Positions 63,478 to 64,000 of a DNA stretch of 64,000 nucleotides are shown here, in pieces. Position 1 is the first letter of the stretch; each line of letters opens with the position of its first letter. The DNA lies in the NCBI RefSeq assembly GCF_000512205.2, contig NZ_CP006644.1, positions 2,908,520 to 2,972,519 of the forward strand, written 5' to 3'. Made by a program: the position numbers and the translations under genes. This DNA is from Sphingomonas sanxanigenens DSM 19645 = NX02 (GTDB taxonomy: Bacteria > Pseudomonadota > Alphaproteobacteria > Sphingomonadales > Sphingomonadaceae). The notes under the pieces were generated by a model. It saw only the letters and a list, made by a program, of their open reading frames with translations. It was not told where the DNA came from and did not search any database.

Positions 63478-64000
63478 ATCCGAACCCCCGCCGCGAGAAT
63501 CAACGCAACGACCACCGAAACCGGCACCAGCCCGTCGAGCCGGTCGAGCACGCCGCCATGGCCGGGCAGGATCGTGCCACTGTCCTTGACGCCGGCGTTG
63601 CGCTTGAGCGCGCTTTCGAAAAAGTCACCCGCCTGCGCGACCGCCGCCAGCGGCGCGCTGGCGAGCGCGAGGCCGATGGTGAGCCCGCCGAGGACATGGA
63701 ACAGCAGCCCCGTGACGAGCGCCGCGACCATGCCGCCGGCAAGCCCGGCCCACGTCTTGTTGGGGCTGACCGAGGGCGCGATCTTCGGCCCGCCGATCAG
63801 GCGGCCGGCGAAATAGGCGCCGATATCGGTCGCCCAGACCAGCGCGAGCGTCCAGGCGGCGAGCATCAGCCCGCCGGGCTCGTCGCGCACGAACAGCAGC
63901 GACAGCACCGGCAGCGCGATATAGGGCGCGCCGCCCCCGAGCTGCGCGTTGCGGCTGAGGAGCCCGATGACGACCGCCGCGCCGAGGATGATCGCGATCG
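63474..64000 (-). CDS. cdsA: Phosphatidate cytidylyltransferase CdsA (5' part outside window)
   Basis: The frame is open to the window edge, so only the C-terminal 174 residues are visible. They hold several transmembrane helices and the CDP-diglyceride synthetase signature ALKRNAGVKDSGTILPGHGG, followed by VLDRLDGL, with the metal-binding aspartates. It makes CDP-diacylglycerol from CTP and phosphatidate in the inner membrane, feeding all phospholipids. Its ATGA overlap with dxr shows that the operon continues upstream, where uppS and frr would be expected. Confidence 0.96.
   Translation of the reverse strand, partial: IAIILGAAVVIGLLSRNAQLGGGAPYIALPVLSLLFVRDEPGGLMLAAWTLALVWATDIGAYFAGRLIGGPKIAPSVSPNKTWAGLAGGMVAALVTGLLFHVLGGLTIGLALASAPLAAVAQAGDFFESALKRNAGVKDSGTILPGHGGVLDRLDGLVPVSVVVALILAAGVRI

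Overview
The window is high-GC alphaproteobacterial chromosome and most probably comes from the Sphingomonadales, from a Sphingomonas-like organism. Supporting signs are two large TonB-dependent receptors with (D/E)IIVTGSR- or EIVVTAR-type TonB boxes, a giant two-partner secretion locus, and an envelope operon (cdsA-dxr-rseP-bamA-ompH-fabZ) without the lpxD/lpxA genes that flank fabZ in LPS-making bacteria. The last point fits sphingomonads, which carry glycosphingolipids instead of LPS. I see no rRNA, tRNA, CRISPR array, intact transposase or prophage.

Region 1 (1-19753) is a two-partner secretion locus. It holds the end of a class III adenylate/guanylate cyclase, two paralogous secreted proteins of unknown function, a TpsB outer-membrane transporter and a 5012-residue TpsA exoprotein. 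The tpsA gene contains a nearly perfect 2526-bp tandem duplication plus the start of a third copy. Region 2 (19807-28646) is housekeeping: cysS, a D-2-hydroxyacid dehydrogenase, a Tat-exported M24 peptidase, a dicarboxylate/amino-acid symporter, a MITE-like nested inverted repeat, a GST, a DUF1223 protein, a lone receiver domain, an RsuA/RluB pseudouridine synthase and rsmD. Region 3 (28749-38604) holds a DUF4272 protein, a DUF2279 protein coupled to an outer-membrane phospholipase A, two transporters, two regulator/target pairs with clear palindromic operators (XRE-cupin/EamA and TetR/SDR), a UbiB-family kinase and an orphan hypothetical gene.

Region 4 (38605-43808) looks like a small pectin-use locus. 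A TonB-dependent receptor and a GH28 polygalacturonase-like enzyme are separated by a strong terminator. Repeated LacI-operator-like sites lie upstream, and a heptamer repeat in the receptor's signal-peptide region places the best ribosome-binding site out of frame. Region 5 (43916-47132) has purM, a PurN fused to an MmcQ/YjbR-like domain, and a sterol-desaturase-family enzyme. Region 6 (47293-56635) has a 1586-residue RTX protein with no secretion genes nearby, a DUF4126 membrane protein, a mercuric-reductase-like flavoprotein and a second TonB-dependent receptor. Region 7 (56877-64000, minus strand) has rpmE and the envelope operon fabZ, ompH, bamA, rseP, dxr and cdsA (cut by the window end), with translational-coupling overlaps at most junctions.

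The parts most worth a second look are the cyclase/paralogue/TPS locus with its recent internal duplication and C-terminal cysteine pairs, the possible phase-variable start of the pectin-locus receptor, the PurN-MmcQ/YjbR fusion, and the 304-bp MITE-like element. All function calls come from reading motifs and gene order; no database search was run.
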